This document shows positions 6,768 through 7,190 of a stretch of DNA of 7,190 nt, piece after piece. Origin of the DNA: Lachnoclostridium sp. UBA7482. GTDB taxonomy: Bacteria; Bacillota; Clostridia; Lachnospirales; Lachnospiraceae. The notes below the pieces were generated by a model, which made no database searches, was not told where the DNA came from, and saw only the letters and a list, made by a program, of their open reading frames with translations. Position 1 is the first letter of the stretch; each line of letters begins with the position of its first letter. Position numbers and translations under genes: made by a program. The stretch covers positions 1 to 7,190 of the forward strand of contig DLOO01000061.1 in assembly GCA_002479645.1 (NCBI GenBank), in the 5' to 3' direction.

Positions 6768-7190
6768 TTATTCCTGCTTTGCCCCAAGCGTTTCTCCTGC
6801 TTCTACCGCATTTCCCCTAAGGAAATCCCCGGTCTGCATACGGGGTCTGCCCTCCATTTGCAATTCTTTGATTACAAGACGTCCTTCTCCGGTCTGTACC
6901 GTCAGGGAATCCCTGCCAACTTCAACAATTTCGCCCGGATTGCCGCAGCCCTCCGCCACCTCAGCCTTCCAAAGCTTCAGCTGCTTATTTCGCCAATACG
7001 TATAGGCAGTCGGCCATGGATTCAAGCCGCGAATCCAACGCTCCAACTCCGCCGCCGGTCTTGTGAAATCCAGACATCCCATGGACTTATTCAGCTGCTT
7101 CGCGTAGGGTGTTGCCGCCTCGCCCTGCGGCTTCGGCAAAAGCCTGCCCTCCACAATCAGCGGAATCGCCTCGATAATCGCTTCTGCTCC
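6768..7190 (-). CDS. fmt: Methionyl-tRNA formyltransferase, C-terminal part (5' end outside window)
   Basis: Fmt transfers a formyl group from 10-formyl-tetrahydrofolate to Met-tRNA(fMet) in the cytoplasm, preparing the initiator tRNA. The frame is open to the right edge, so only about the last 140 residues are here, out of roughly 310 in the family. The visible part starts with GAEAIIEAIPLI, the end of the catalytic domain. It continues through YAKQLNKSM and the diagnostic RGLNPWPTAYT linker motif, then LKLWKAEV and the C-terminal beta-barrel domain that contacts the tRNA, ending in GAKQE and TAA. A GTG at 7154 opens a shorter frame but is internal, because the family homology continues upstream of it. 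The catalytic Asn-His-Asp residues lie outside the window and cannot be checked. It is followed 21 nt later by rsmB. The order fmt-rsmB is typical of Bacillota, where def usually precedes fmt. The identification is firm from motif plus neighbourhood. Confidence 0.95.
   Translation of the reverse strand, partial: GAEAIIEAIPLIVEGRLLPKPQGEAATPYAKQLNKSMGCLDFTRPAAELERWIRGLNPWPTAYTYWRNKQLKLWKAEVAEGCGNPGEIVEVGRDSLTVQTGEGRLVIKELQMEGRPRMQTGDFLRGNAVEAGETLGAKQE

Larger units (their letters stand above)
614..7190 (-). other. Probable single operon fmt-rsmB-rlmN-stp-prkC-rsgA-rpe
   Basis: Seven co-directional genes have short gaps (21, 21, 91, 39, 39 and 29 nt) and no visible terminator between them; rpe continues the unit below 614. 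The order matches the conserved Bacillota translation and signalling cluster, where priA and def usually precede fmt and thiN often follows rpe; those genes lie outside this window. Co-transcription is inference from spacing and conserved order. Internal promoters, especially before stp, are not excluded. Confidence 0.75.

Noticed and set aside
5686..7005. Several plus-strand frames opposite rsmB and fmt (5686-6177, 6075-6689, 6502-7005).
   Set aside because: All are opposite well-defined minus-strand genes, have no recognisable motifs and have no supporting ribosome binding sites.

Overview
The window is a compact, one-directional block of housekeeping genes, all on the minus strand. In transcription order, from high to low coordinates, they are fmt (C-terminal part only), rsmB, rlmN, stp (PP2C phosphatase), prkC (PASTA kinase), rsgA and rpe (truncated at the left edge). 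This is the well-known fmt-rsmB-rlmN-prpC-prkC-rsgA-rpe order of Bacillota. The protein sequences, the three-PASTA kinase and the moderate GC content suggest a Clostridia member, probably Lachnospiraceae-like; the family-level placement is inference from impression, not a computed phylogeny.

Layout: fmt ends at 6768, rsmB spans 6746-5370, rlmN 5348-4305, stp 4213-3491, prkC 3451-1538, rsgA 1498-614, and rpe runs from 584 to the window edge. The gaps in that order are 21, 21, 91, 39, 39 and 29 nt. I see no convincing terminator or promoter in any gap, so one polycistronic transcript is the simplest reading. The 91-nt rlmN-stp gap is the only place with room for an internal promoter. No stretch over 300 nt lacks a gene. 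I see no tRNA, rRNA, IS element, CRISPR array or riboswitch.

The genes link translation and ribosome assembly to surface signalling. Fmt formylates the initiator tRNA, RsmB and RlmN methylate rRNA (RlmN also tRNA), and RsgA is a 30S-maturation GTPase. PrkC is a membrane kinase with extracellular PASTA repeats, and Stp is its cognate phosphatase. Rpe belongs to the pentose phosphate pathway. In Bacillus subtilis the RsgA homologue is a reported PrkC substrate, so stp-prkC-rsgA is plausibly a functional as well as a positional unit.

No new biological system is evident. The most unusual signal is at the left edge: bases 1-22 are an exact inverted copy of bases 307-328 inside the same rpe gene, and the Rpe reading frame loses family resemblance just where this copy begins. 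This looks like a fold-back (chimeric or assembly) join rather than biology, and the end of rpe should not be trusted. The second notable item is a hexanucleotide repeat encoding a Pro-Thr-rich tail at the C-terminus of PrkC.
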